From an uncultured Lachnospiraceae bacterium (GTDB lineage Bacteria > Bacillota > Clostridia > Lachnospirales > Lachnospiraceae), in assembly GCA_934317005.1 (NCBI GenBank), contig CAKREB010000007.1, positions 1-64,000 on the forward strand: a stretch of 64,000 bases of DNA. Direction: 5' to 3'. The notes under the pieces were generated by a model. The model was not told the DNA's origin and did no database searches. It saw only the letters and a program-made list of their open reading frames with translations. How positions within the stretch are numbered: position 1 is the stretch's first letter; every line of letters begins with the position of its first letter. Below are positions 8,254 to 17,250 of the stretch, piece after piece. The position numbers and the translations under genes were made by a program.

Positions 8254-9729
8254 TCATATGATAATACATACCAGACCACCATTGCTGTCATTGATCACCT
8301 TTTGAATGGTTTCCTGCAATTTTACCTGACTCTCATCCGTCAGACGGCTTACCTTTGTTTCCATCCCCTCTTCCACTAGCTGCTGTACTGTTTTTCCAAA
8401 GATGTTTGTATCCCAGATGGACTCCTGCTTTTCTGTATTTTTTCCGGAAATGTACTGGATCAGATCCTCTGCCTGCTGCTGTGTTCCAACAATCGGTGCG
8501 ATTTCTGTTTCGATGTTTGCCTGAATCAGATGAACGGACGGACTGACTGCCTTGATCTTTACACCATACTTATTTCCATGATGAATCAGCTCCGGCTCAT
8601 CAATCATAATTTCATCAATTCCCGGTGTAATCACACCATATCCCTTCCGATGCACGTCGTTCCATGCTTCTCCTATTTTCGCAATGCTTGTTTTCTTTTC
8701 TACATATTCTTTTAGCAGATGGATCAGCTGATATTCTCCCGTGATCTCCATCCCTACTAACTCACTTAATATCTGATAATATCTGCTGTCATCAAAAATG
8801 GTATCAATAGAAACTACTCCATCCTCCATACCGATATGATCGATCTTAAACTGCCTGATCATGTCACTATCCGTCATAAAGTTTTCTTTTGTCACATCGC
8901 AGATACGCGAGATCTTCCCTAAGATTTCCCGCACACAGTTGATAAGCTCTGCCTTAAGCCAATGCTCCTTTGGCAGCATTTCTACCCATTTGGGCAGTCG
9001 GAAAGCAATCTTTTTAATCGGAAAGGAAGATAATATTTTTTCCATAATTCCCTGAATATCTTCACTTCGCAGCTGATTACAGTTGACTGCCATCGCCGAA
9101 ACGTCATATTCCGCCTGAAACTTCTTTACCAGTGCAAGCGTTTCCTCGCTATACGGTTTTGCGGAATTTAGCAGAACCACAAAAGGTTTGCCGATGTTTT
9201 TTAACTCCTGAATCGTTCTTGCCTCTGCTTCCTTATACGCTTCTCTTGGAATCTCGCCAAAGCTTCCGTCCGTTGTCACAACAATTCCGATTGTAGAGTG
9301 GTCATGAATCACCTTGCGCGTTCCAAACTCCGCCGCCTGTGCAAAGGGCATCGCCTCATCCGACCACGGTGTCATGACCATCCTCTCACTTTCCTCTTCT
9401 ACCAATCCTGCTGCTTCTTTTACTATGTAACCGACACAGTCGATCAGACGTACCTTTACCTGATTGTCCCCAAACAGATTCACAGATACTGCATCCTTCG
9501 GGATAAACTTTGGTTCTGTTGTCATGATTGTCTTACCATCCGCAGACTGTGGCAGTTCATCTGTGGCACGCTCTCTGTCGTGCTCATCTGCAATGCCGGG
9601 AAGCACCAAAAGTTCCATAAACCGCTTGATAAAGGTTGACTTCCCCGTTCGAACCGGGCCACATACACCTATATAAAATTCTCCATTGGTTCTTTCTGCT
9701 AAATCTTGATACACCTGAAAGCTATTCAT
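8254..9729 (-). CDS. spoIVA: Stage IV sporulation protein A, coat-assembly ATPase
   Basis: SpoIVA hydrolyses ATP and polymerises on the outer forespore membrane to form the base of the spore coat. This copy is 491 residues, the usual length. The N-terminus has a TRAFAC-type P-loop (GVCGPVRTGKSTF, about 22-34), then LIDCVGYIVKEAAGLVEEE and an FVVLLNSAKPYS segment typical of SpoIVA. The middle and C-terminal domains are complete to the conserved hydrophobic end (GGLVCIII), which anchors it to the membrane via SpoVM. AGGAGGG lies 4 nt upstream of the ATG. Its presence implies endospore formation. Confidence 0.98.
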   Translation of the reverse strand: MNSFQVYQDLAERTNGEFYIGVCGPVRTGKSTFIKRFMELLVLPGIADEHDRERATDELPQSADGKTIMTTEPKFIPKDAVSVNLFGDNQVKVRLIDCVGYIVKEAAGLVEEESERMVMTPWSDEAMPFAQAAEFGTRKVIHDHSTIGIVVTTDGSFGEIPREAYKEAEARTIQELKNIGKPFVVLLNSAKPYSEETLALVKKFQAEYDVSAMAVNCNQLRSEDIQGIMEKILSSFPIKKIAFRLPKWVEMLPKEHWLKAELINCVREILGKISRICDVTKENFMTDSDMIRQFKIDHIGMEDGVVSIDTIFDDSRYYQILSELVGMEITGEYQLIHLLKEYVEKKTSIAKIGEAWNDVHRKGYGVITPGIDEIMIDEPELIHHGNKYGVKIKAVSPSVHLIQANIETEIAPIVGTQQQAEDLIQYISGKNTEKQESIWDTNIFGKTVQQLVEEGMETKVSRLTDESQVKLQETIQKVINDSNGGLVCIII

Positions 9730-10055
9730 AATCCCTCCTATCTGACTGGTACATTGTTTCTAAATAACGATACCCATCGTACACTACATTTTCCAGATAT
9801 ACATCATGCAAAGTATAAGTATAACGGGCTATGTCAAGGATTTTGCTGATCTGCAAACGGGAAAACAAGCAAGTTACTTTGTATCGTTATTTAAAAATCT
9901 ATGTACTAATACAACGACAATTCCATAATTTCTGTACGCTATCATAACATTGTCTATCTAACTGTATGCTGATTGGAGTGAAAATATGAAAAAAACAGCC
10001 CGAACATTCCTGTTCAGGCTGAATTTTTTTCATATGTACCTATTTGTTCTATCCA
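9730..10055. other. Intergenic region upstream of spoIVA with a 13-bp inverted repeat
   Basis: No reading frame of note. TAAATAACGATAC (9761-9773) is exactly complementary to GTATCGTTATTTA (9881-9893), about 107 bp apart. A TTGACA on the minus strand (9834-9839) with TACTTT 16 bp on could be a vegetative-type promoter; I could not place a convincing mother-cell sigma-E promoter. A terminator lies at 9989-10034. Confidence 0.5.
9989..10034. terminator. Terminator after the DUF4190 gene
   Basis: AAAAAACAGCCcGAACA pairs with TGTTCaGGCTG followed by T7. It has A and T runs on both sides, and ends the minus-strand operon whose last gene stops at 10056. Confidence 0.88.
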
Positions 10056-10601
10056 TTACTGTACGTCATCGGCAGCTTCCTGCATCTGTTGCAGAATGTA
10101 CTCCCAATCTGATGTAGAAACCGACGAACCAACAATAAGCAGGATCACTAACATAACGATTGAAATAGAAGAACAGATAATACCTGCAATCGCCATGCCT
10201 TTGCCCGGACGCTTCTGGATCAATGCAATCAGAGACAATACAAAGCCTACGATACCAGCTACCAAAGCAATATATCCTGTGCAGCAGCATACCAGAGATA
10301 AGATACCAAGTACCATACCTGCAATCGCAAATCCCTGACTTCCTCCCTGCGTTTCCTGTCCAACCGGATCATTGTATGCATTCTGCTGGTTGTACATTGC
10401 ACCATTTGGCTGTCCATATGCATTCTGTGATGGCTGCCCGTATGCGTTTTGCTGTGGCTGCCCGTAAGGATCCTGTGGCGCACTGTTATAGCCATTCTGC
10501 TGTGGCTGTCCTTCTGTCTGATTCACTTCCGGTGCTTTTGTAAAACCATCTTCTGTGTTGGATGATGGGCTTTTGTCAAATTCATTTTCATTATTTTCCA
10601 A
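10056..10601 (-). CDS. DUF4190-type small membrane protein with Gln/Pro/Gly-rich head
   Basis: 181 residues. The start appears to be TTG (10601), since AGGAGG lies 9 nt upstream and no in-frame ATG follows nearby. Residues 25-75 are a low-complexity cytosolic region with repeats of PYGQPQQNAYGQP type. Two membrane helices follow (GFAIAGMVLGILSLVCCCTGYIALVAGIVGFVLSLIAL and GKGMAIAGIICSSISIVMLVILLIVG), the layout of DUF4190 proteins. It is the last gene of the kinase-VWA-phosphatase operon, 203 bp after the zinc-ribbon gene. Its role is unknown; disordered heads of this kind often act as interaction or phosphorylation tails. Confidence 0.8.
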   Translation of the reverse strand: MENNENEFDKSPSSNTEDGFTKAPEVNQTEGQPQQNGYNSAPQDPYGQPQQNAYGQPSQNAYGQPNGAMYNQQNAYNDPVGQETQGGSQGFAIAGMVLGILSLVCCCTGYIALVAGIVGFVLSLIALIQKRPGKGMAIAGIICSSISIVMLVILLIVGSSVSTSDWEYILQQMQEAADDVQ

Positions 10602-10804
10602 TGTGATATACCTCCTATGTGATTTTTTTCATTCTAACATAAGGACAATGGGAATGCAAATCACAGACACTTACCTTTATCTTAACAATTTTCAGTTGCC
10701 ATGCATGGAGCAGTTATGGATAACCGTTATTTCCACCTCTTTCCACATTGTGTACATATTGCTGATACTAAAGCCATGTTTCATCCCTCCAATTTGATTT
10801 TTTA

Positions 10805-12046
10805 TTATTTTTCTTTTGTCATCTCATACGAACCATATGACCAGGATCCATAGATTCTTTTTGCTACACTAACTTCATCACTCGTAAATCTTACCCAATA
10901 ATCATTTCCTATTGGAAAAGAATATTCTATACCTAATGTAAGATCGATTGGTTTATCCTCATCGTCTTCATAACCTCTATACTCTGACTCGTCAATTTGT
11001 TCTTCATCCTCATCTGTGATTTTCGTTGGATTCTCTATTGTATCATTTAATTTATAATGATAAGATTCATCGTCTTCATATAAGGTATAATCCGCTTTCC
11101 AGATAATTCCTTCTTCTCCATCCGATTTCACAATAACCTTAAAGTAAGCATCATCCCCCACATAGCGATAGGTTCCGTCCAGCTTCCATTGAAGAGTTGT
11201 CCCAAGCGTTGCCGGCACTTTTTCTATATTGTAATTTCCTGTTACATTCTTAATATCCTCAAACTCCTCATCGTCTTGTCCTTTTAAACGCTCCCAAAGA
11301 CCAAACTGACCGGAGTAGTTTAAATAGTTATATTTATTTTTGAAATCACAAACATATGTTTTTGCATAATTTCCTGTATTTTTTTCTACATAGAAATTCT
11401 TTATTCTCTCCAATTGATACCTTTTCTTAATGTACGAAACGACCGTCTTTTTCTTTTTCGCTCTTAATGTAACCTTCTCATTTTTATATTCCTTCCAATC
11501 CTGTACTTTCCAGCCAAGTGAATCATACCTTTTGGAAGTGATATTGATAAATTTTGTTTTTTCCAGAAACTTATCTGACAAGATTACCTTGCATTTTGTA
11601 TGATCTACTCCATCCTTTGTTGTTCTGCTTTGTATCTGAAGCGATTGGAATTTTAACTTCTGTTCCTCTCCATCCAAAGTGTAATATAAGATATCCTCCG
11701 GTAGATTTTCCTGCACCCAGTTCTCATCCGGCGGTGTATTGTTTTTATAATACTGGACTCCAAAATAGCCGGCTACCACTCCCACCACAGCAACAACAAT
11801 CAGCACTCGTAATATCTTGGAACTGTTCTGCTGTGTCTTTTGATGTTTTGCATAATTCTTCTCCAATTCCGGATCGATCTGCTGTACATTGCCTCCATTC
11901 AGATTTCCGCCATTCGAAACCCCACCATTTATTGGAAAACGATTCTGGTCTGTCATATTAGCTGTCCCTAAACTGCTATGACATTTACTGCATACAGACG
12001 CATTGTCCATATTCATCATTCCACATACACGACATATTTTTGACAT
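10805..12046 (-). CDS. Zinc-ribbon membrane protein with extracytoplasmic domain
   Basis: 413 residues from MSKICRVCGM (12046, AGGA upstream). An N-terminal zinc ribbon (CRVCGMMNMDNASVCSKC, about 4-21) is followed by a Gly/Asn-rich linker, one membrane helix (about 69-89) and a large acidic C-terminal domain of about 320 residues that I do not recognise. The topology puts the zinc ribbon inside and the large domain outside, as in a receptor or sensor. Its neighbours are the PP2C phosphatase upstream and the DUF4190 protein downstream. It may be a substrate or output of the kinase pair; this is inferred from context only. Confidence 0.75.
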   Translation of the reverse strand: MSKICRVCGMMNMDNASVCSKCHSSLGTANMTDQNRFPINGGVSNGGNLNGGNVQQIDPELEKNYAKHQKTQQNSSKILRVLIVVAVVGVVAGYFGVQYYKNNTPPDENWVQENLPEDILYYTLDGEEQKLKFQSLQIQSRTTKDGVDHTKCKVILSDKFLEKTKFINITSKRYDSLGWKVQDWKEYKNEKVTLRAKKKKTVVSYIKKRYQLERIKNFYVEKNTGNYAKTYVCDFKNKYNYLNYSGQFGLWERLKGQDDEEFEDIKNVTGNYNIEKVPATLGTTLQWKLDGTYRYVGDDAYFKVIVKSDGEEGIIWKADYTLYEDDESYHYKLNDTIENPTKITDEDEEQIDESEYRGYEDDEDKPIDLTLGIEYSFPIGNDYWVRFTSDEVSVAKRIYGSWSYGSYEMTKEK

Positions 12047-12144
12047 AGTATTCCTACATTCCTTTCTCAGCCCACAAGCTTTTGCTGCAGGCACAATATT
12101 GGCAAAGCGAATGAAATCCGCCCGGCGAAACATTTATTTTTACT

Positions 12145-13953
12145 CTAATCCCCCGTATGATCTGCTCCTAATAACTCTGTCACATTTTTACTAATCTTTT
12201 TTCTGATACTCCGCCCTTTGTTTGTTTCCTGCAGTTCCATATATTTTTGTTCCAGATTATCTTTCAATTCGTTCTCTTTTTCTGCCTTTTTTACTTCTTC
12301 TAATATTTCTAACAACATGCTTCCCGGCACATTTCCAGCCATTATCTGAATCGCCGTACCTGATACCGGTTCTGTTGTCGGATACACACGATCTGTTATG
12401 ACACCTGTCTGTATCGCTGTCTCTGTTCCTGTCTCTTTCTCCTGACCATCCGGTTGCTGCGTCATTTCCGGCGATCTGTTGTTTATCTGTCCCAAAAATA
12501 GGACATCCAGCTGATTTTCTTTGAATAGTTGACGTAATGCTTCTGCTTTTTCCTCTGATAGTTTAGCCGGCTTTAACCGTTGTAAGAGCCATATAACATT
12601 TTCTGCTTTTTCTTCTATGTCCATTTCTGTCTCTGCCACCGGAGTCGGCAACGGTGTACTGGTACTTTTTACCGCTGCCTGCTGTTGACTTTCCTCCAGA
12701 TTAGTGTTTGCTCTTCTCAAACGTACCGTCTGTACTCCCAATACTGCTGCCAGCACTACAATGATACCCAGCATGATCCTCATATTCATCCTGTACCGGC
12801 GCAGTTTTTCTTTCATCTGAGGAGAAACTTTTATTGATGACATCGGTGGAGTATTCTTCTCTGGAAGTTTTGATGTATTTTCGCCCACTTTATGCGTCTC
12901 GCCAGGTTCTTTTCCCCTTTGTGTTGGTGGTGTCGTTGGTGTATCTCCTGTACCTCCCCGCATCCAGTTCATATACTTGTCATAAAGCCCTTTCCAGTCT
13001 GGTTCCCGATACATCGATGCATTCTTTGGAGCAACTTTTTTCTTCTCATTCATAAGGCAGACAACACTCTTATCATCATCCACTTTTTTGATTGCTGACA
13101 AAAGGTAACATGTTTTTTGTATCTCATTACACAAGCGGTCTGTTGCATTTTTTCCAAATAATTTCAGGTAACCTGCATGCATACGATCAATCAATATTTT
13201 TTCTTCGCCGGCACTTTCATTGCCCTGTAGAAAATCCTGCATACTCTGATCCGGATCTTTCACCGAACGATTCAGATAGAGCACATCCGGATTCATAAAA
13301 AATTCCGTTGCTGTGATATATACATTGTCCTTCTTTAGATTGCCTCGCATAGCTTCTTCTTTGCTTGATGGCAGGTTGATCAAAAAAGGCTGTATGACTG
13401 AATCGAGCATGCCATCTGTCACCAGTAGAACAGAAGCAACCGGCTCCTGCACGATCCCGAACTCCCACGAGCTGCTTCCGGCTCTCAACGGACGAACAGA
13501 AATTCCGTCCACTCCCTTTTGCCGGCGTGTGACTGGCTTTGTCACTCCATTTAGATAACGTGCAATAATTCCCCCGTCTCCGGCATGTCCATAAACTACC
13601 GTATCACCATCATATATTACCGAGGATAATGTTGTATCGTATTCTTCCAGTCTCCCCTGCTCCTTTGCGACATAGTTTTCAATCTGCAGCATCGCCTCCT
13701 GATAACCCTTTTTCAAAATTGCTTTTATCTCTTCTTCTGATTGTGTTTTCCTTATATTACTGTCACAATAGCAGTATAACTGCTCTACTGCCATTTTAGA
13801 GCCGATATCCGCATGACGCGCACTTCCTACTCCATCTGCTACGATTCCCATATACAAGCCGCACTTTAACCGCACTGCCAGACTAGAGTCCTGACAAACG
13901 GTATTTCGTACAATATGTGACTTTCCCTGGATTGAAAAACCATATGTTTTCAT
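12145..13953 (-). CDS. PP2C-family protein phosphatase with membrane anchor
   Basis: 602 residues. The N-terminal about 270 residues form a PP2C-type Ser/Thr phosphatase domain: metal-binding CQDSS (about 20-24), VADGVGSARHADIG (38-51), YGHAGDGGI (about 124-132) and VTDGMLDSV. A Pro/Thr-rich linker leads to one membrane helix (about 391-409), then about 190 outside residues with coiled-coil-like stretches. It follows the VWA gene by 40 bp and has GGAGGG before its ATG. With the kinase and VWA protein it forms a TerY-P-type triad, in which it should reverse the kinase's phosphorylation. A membrane anchor with an outer domain is unusual for the soluble PP2Cs of the classical triad. Confidence 0.9.
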   Translation of the reverse strand: MKTYGFSIQGKSHIVRNTVCQDSSLAVRLKCGLYMGIVADGVGSARHADIGSKMAVEQLYCYCDSNIRKTQSEEEIKAILKKGYQEAMLQIENYVAKEQGRLEEYDTTLSSVIYDGDTVVYGHAGDGGIIARYLNGVTKPVTRRQKGVDGISVRPLRAGSSSWEFGIVQEPVASVLLVTDGMLDSVIQPFLINLPSSKEEAMRGNLKKDNVYITATEFFMNPDVLYLNRSVKDPDQSMQDFLQGNESAGEEKILIDRMHAGYLKLFGKNATDRLCNEIQKTCYLLSAIKKVDDDKSVVCLMNEKKKVAPKNASMYREPDWKGLYDKYMNWMRGGTGDTPTTPPTQRGKEPGETHKVGENTSKLPEKNTPPMSSIKVSPQMKEKLRRYRMNMRIMLGIIVVLAAVLGVQTVRLRRANTNLEESQQQAAVKSTSTPLPTPVAETEMDIEEKAENVIWLLQRLKPAKLSEEKAEALRQLFKENQLDVLFLGQINNRSPEMTQQPDGQEKETGTETAIQTGVITDRVYPTTEPVSGTAIQIMAGNVPGSMLLEILEEVKKAEKENELKDNLEQKYMELQETNKGRSIRKKISKNVTELLGADHTGD

Positions 13954-13993
13954 TCACATCCCTCCAAATGTCTGTCTTTACTGTTCGTATCTC

Positions 13994-14689
13994 CTACACC
14001 CTTCTGGCATTTTCCGGTAATTTGTCCTGCTCTACCACGGTTCCGACACGGCTGTTTGCAATCTGTGTCATACTGGTGCTCAGCCAGTCAAAGATGGTAC
14101 AGAAGTCAACATTCTCTAACTCAACAACCATGTCTGTCAAACGATATAATTCTGTCGAATCGTATCCGCCAACACCGATTGCCCAAAAAGTAAGTCTTCC
14201 ATTTCCTCTGTTTTCTGCCTCTGTCACTCTTGCAACGGCAGTCTGCATCATTGCTTCATCTGACATAGAGGCACCATCTGTGATCATGAAGACCCATGGA
14301 TTGTGATATGGTGTTCCCATGCCCTGATATAATCTCGTCCTTGTCTGTACCAGTTCCAGTGCCTTTAATACTCCCTCTGCCATCATAGTCTGTCCTCCCG
14401 GAGTCAGCATCGGTGTATCCATCCTTGTCACCGGTACAAAATCCTGAAGCACCTGTACCGTAGAATTAAAGGTCACAAGTGCAACATCGACCCTGTCACG
14501 TGCCATAGGATCTTTGGATACATTTTCCTTGAAAAGACGAAGTCCTTCATTCAGCTTTTGAATCGGTGCTCCTGCCATTGATCCCGATGTATCTAACAAT
14601 AACGCACATGCCAGATGCCCCTGCGAAATCGCCGCAATTTTATCTCCCAGTCCTCTTTCATACTCTCCCTTTGTAATCTGTTCACTCAT
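13994..14689 (-). CDS. TerY-like VWA-domain protein
   Basis: 231 residues, essentially one von Willebrand A domain. The MIDAS metal site is complete: DTSGS (33-37), Thr near 101 in PGGQTMM, and TDG with Asp near 138. This is the TerY class of VWA proteins named from tellurite-resistance loci. TerY-P triads (VWA + protein kinase + PP2C phosphatase) were described by comparative genomics as phosphosignalling units. Here the VWA gene lies exactly between the kinase (77 bp upstream) and the phosphatase (40 bp downstream). It probably scaffolds them or a phosphorylated partner. No TerB/C/D genes are in the window. GGAGG lies before the ATG. Confidence 0.92.
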   Translation of the reverse strand: MSEQITKGEYERGLGDKIAAISQGHLACALLLDTSGSMAGAPIQKLNEGLRLFKENVSKDPMARDRVDVALVTFNSTVQVLQDFVPVTRMDTPMLTPGGQTMMAEGVLKALELVQTRTRLYQGMGTPYHNPWVFMITDGASMSDEAMMQTAVARVTEAENRGNGRLTFWAIGVGGYDSTELYRLTDMVVELENVDFCTIFDWLSTSMTQIANSRVGTVVEQDKLPENARRV

Positions 14690-14766
14690 ACATTTTTCCT
14701 CCTGTTATCCTGCATTTTTATTCGAATCCTGTAATTTTCTCTCTTCCAGAATACTTTAAGACATTC

Positions 14767-16119
14767 TTATTCCTCAGATGACTGCTCACTCGATATTTCA
14801 TTGTCATATCGACTGCGTGCAGACTGCATTCCTTGATCCACTGCCATCAAAACAATCGATACAATAGCAACAAAAACCACAACACAAGTTACAATCTCTG
14901 CAATGCTCCAAGATTTATCTTCCTTCTTTGTCTCACTTCCACCGCCGGATACTGTCGTTGAGCCTTTCCCGTAACCAACTTGTCTTGGATTTGTTGAGCC
15001 TACTGGTTTAGACTCTACTTTTTTCGGCATATCACTTCTATCCACCATTCCTGCCAAGAAGTTTTGTGCTCTTTCTTCTATGGCACAGATTGGGCACACA
15101 GCATTATGCGCAAAATATTCATGTCCCTTTTCGCAGCGTACAAATTGATTCCGATATGCCCAAAGTTCATTTTTCCAAGTCTCAGCAGGTATTCTTCGGG
15201 ATGGTTCCCGATTTCCTTCTACAAATACCTGGATAAAAAGCTGCCGGATCCGTTCAGGCAGTGATTCAAATGCCGGTGCATAGATTGGGTGTGTAATGCC
15301 GGGCCTTTTTTCATAAAATGGAAAAAAACCATTCTTAATATTGTCAATCGGCTGTGGTGCCACAATAGAATCCTGACTGGTTGACTCTGTTGTCCGTGCA
15401 ATATCACTCTGATATACAGCAGTGTCCTTTGCACAGGCAAACGGATGACAACCATTCATCAACAGTTCGAAAATATGTACTGCCAAAGCAAAGAGGTCTG
15501 TCTCCTGTGTATACGTCGGCAGGGAAGCATTTTTCAGGTCGATATCTGCTGTCAGTTTTCTTTGGATCTCCGGTGCCAGATATTCTGCCAGTCCCACTTC
15601 ACAGCGATATATTTTTCCCGGAGTCACAAAATGATAGGAATCTGCATCTACTAACATGATCTGCAGTCCATTTTGCCGATCTTCTGTATCTACATTGATA
15701 CAAATATTTTGCGGATTCAGATCGCCACACACCTGTCCCATTTCATGTACCGTATCCATCACAGCACATAAATTGATTGCTGCTAACAAACGATCCCGAA
15801 GCTGATAGTGACTGTCACTATATAACGATACCAATGGCTCTGTATTTTCTACCTTTGGCATGATATACCCCACAAATCCTGTCTGATCATATAGAACATC
15901 CTGTGGCCATGCAATCTGTCTTAACTGCATCTCTGTCAAAGGCTTTTGTACCATCACGCGAAGCTTTTCTTCCCGTTCCCTGCTCCGCCGTTCCGGTTTA
16001 AATATCTTTGCCACCTGCCTGTCATTGCCTGTGATCTCATATATCGTCCCCTCACCACCACTTGCCAGCTTTTCTTCATGGAGTGAATATATCATTCCAC
16101 TAATTCCCTGATACTGCAT
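14767..16119 (-). CDS. Divergent Ser/Thr protein kinase with zinc ribbon and membrane anchor
   Basis: 450 residues. A kinase fold spans about 10-310: glycine-rich LASGGEGTIYEI, lysine in VAKIF (Lys38), catalytic loop CGDLNPQNI in place of HRDxxxxN (Asp133, Asn138), and VDAD in place of DFG (Asp158). This GDLN/DAD pattern is that of the kinases found in TerY-P triads. A zinc ribbon follows (CEKGHEYFAHNAVCPIC, about 333-349), then one membrane helix (about 405-425) and a short acidic tail. The catalytic residues are present, so it is probably active. AAGGAG lies 7 nt before the ATG. The helix places the kinase domain in the cytoplasm. Confidence 0.9.
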   Translation of the reverse strand: MQYQGISGMIYSLHEEKLASGGEGTIYEITGNDRQVAKIFKPERRSREREEKLRVMVQKPLTEMQLRQIAWPQDVLYDQTGFVGYIMPKVENTEPLVSLYSDSHYQLRDRLLAAINLCAVMDTVHEMGQVCGDLNPQNICINVDTEDRQNGLQIMLVDADSYHFVTPGKIYRCEVGLAEYLAPEIQRKLTADIDLKNASLPTYTQETDLFALAVHIFELLMNGCHPFACAKDTAVYQSDIARTTESTSQDSIVAPQPIDNIKNGFFPFYEKRPGITHPIYAPAFESLPERIRQLFIQVFVEGNREPSRRIPAETWKNELWAYRNQFVRCEKGHEYFAHNAVCPICAIEERAQNFLAGMVDRSDMPKKVESKPVGSTNPRQVGYGKGSTTVSGGGSETKKEDKSWSIAEIVTCVVVFVAIVSIVLMAVDQGMQSARSRYDNEISSEQSSEE

Positions 16120-16194
16120 TTGTAGTCTCCTTTTGTCTGGTATAACGAATCGTTCCTGATTGGTCGATTGACCAAAGATTGTCTTTTCCTTGTA

Positions 16195-17136
16195 CTAGCG
16201 ATTCAAATTGTAATAACACTGCTTTGCGTATTCATTTCCGCAGTCCATCGCTTCCTTGTAATAAACAGCTGCCTTATCTGCACCGATGCCAAGCATACTG
16301 CCATAACCCGCTATAATCAGATCTGCTATCATCGCACAAATGTCCCCTTTATCTGCTATAGGAAGCTGCTCCCTGTTGATCTGAAGCAGATTCTGCAAAT
16401 CTGTCTGTAATGCCGCCTGGGGAGCCTGTGTCATCTGATGCGCCGCTGCAACAAGATATCTTCCCCACGGATGCTGTTCAAACACATCCTTCTGTCCCAG
16501 ATACTGCTCCATCTCTTTGTAGTTTTGCTCATTAAAGCAGATATATCCCAACAGAAAATATGCTTCGCTGATCCACCACTCTGCTTTCTTCGCACCACAA
16601 TAAGAACTCGTCCCCTGACAAACACTGTCTGCCAGACGAAGCACTTCCTGACACTTTTGCCGTGCCATCGCATAATTTTGCTGATCACGCAGACTACCCG
16701 CCTGCTGCAGCGTATCCTGAAATGTCTGTTCCAGGACAACAGCTCCTCCCTTCCCCGATGGTGGTAGTACAGGAGGCAGCAATTCCATCATCTGATCCGA
16801 TAATACCGGATTTACTGATGGCGGTGGTGTCTGCTCTTCTCCCTGTAACAGCGTAGGACTATTCCAATCTACCCCCGCTGCCCGATAATATTTTTCTGCC
16901 AGTTCTCTTTTAGGTGCAAAAAAGATGCCATAGCGATACATATCTCCCAATGCCTGATATGCTTTCTGCACCTCCATCTTTTCTGCCTTATGAAGCAGTC
17001 GGTAACCTCTTGTCTGATTGGCTATGATGCCATGTGTTCCGTTCAGATAACGCAACCCCAATTCACACATTGCATCTCCGTTTTTTTGTTGTACCTCATG
17101 CTCTAACTCTTCATTGGATATCGTTGTATAATCCAT
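16195..17136 (-). CDS. Sel1-repeat / TPR-like protein
   Basis: 313 residues from the ATG at 17136 (MDYTTISNEELEHE; AGGAG 8 nt upstream). Sel1-type helical repeats are visible: GDAMCELGLRYLNGTHG, KAYQALGDMYRYGIF and, near the C-terminus, GADKAAVYYKEAMDCG. The middle has TPR-like spacing. These repeats mediate protein contacts and are often found in signalling assemblies. It has no signal peptide or membrane segment, so it should be cytosolic. It lies between the FHA and kinase genes (108 and 75 bp gaps). Its role as an adaptor for the kinase is inferred from position only. Confidence 0.82.
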   Translation of the reverse strand: MDYTTISNEELEHEVQQKNGDAMCELGLRYLNGTHGIIANQTRGYRLLHKAEKMEVQKAYQALGDMYRYGIFFAPKRELAEKYYRAAGVDWNSPTLLQGEEQTPPPSVNPVLSDQMMELLPPVLPPSGKGGAVVLEQTFQDTLQQAGSLRDQQNYAMARQKCQEVLRLADSVCQGTSSYCGAKKAEWWISEAYFLLGYICFNEQNYKEMEQYLGQKDVFEQHPWGRYLVAAAHQMTQAPQAALQTDLQNLLQINREQLPIADKGDICAMIADLIIAGYGSMLGIGADKAAVYYKEAMDCGNEYAKQCYYNLNR

Positions 17137-17250
17137 GCGCAACTCTCCTACTATAAATCTTTTTTCTTTTAATGTCTGACCGTCCCAAGTATATAATTAT
17201 TAAAATATAACCTATATCGTGATGACCATCATATTGTGTATCCCTCCGTC

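Noticed and set aside
10056..16119. Tellurite-resistance operon
   Set aside because: The VWA protein is TerY-like, but TerB, TerC, TerD or TerZ homologues are absent from the window, so metal resistance is not supported.
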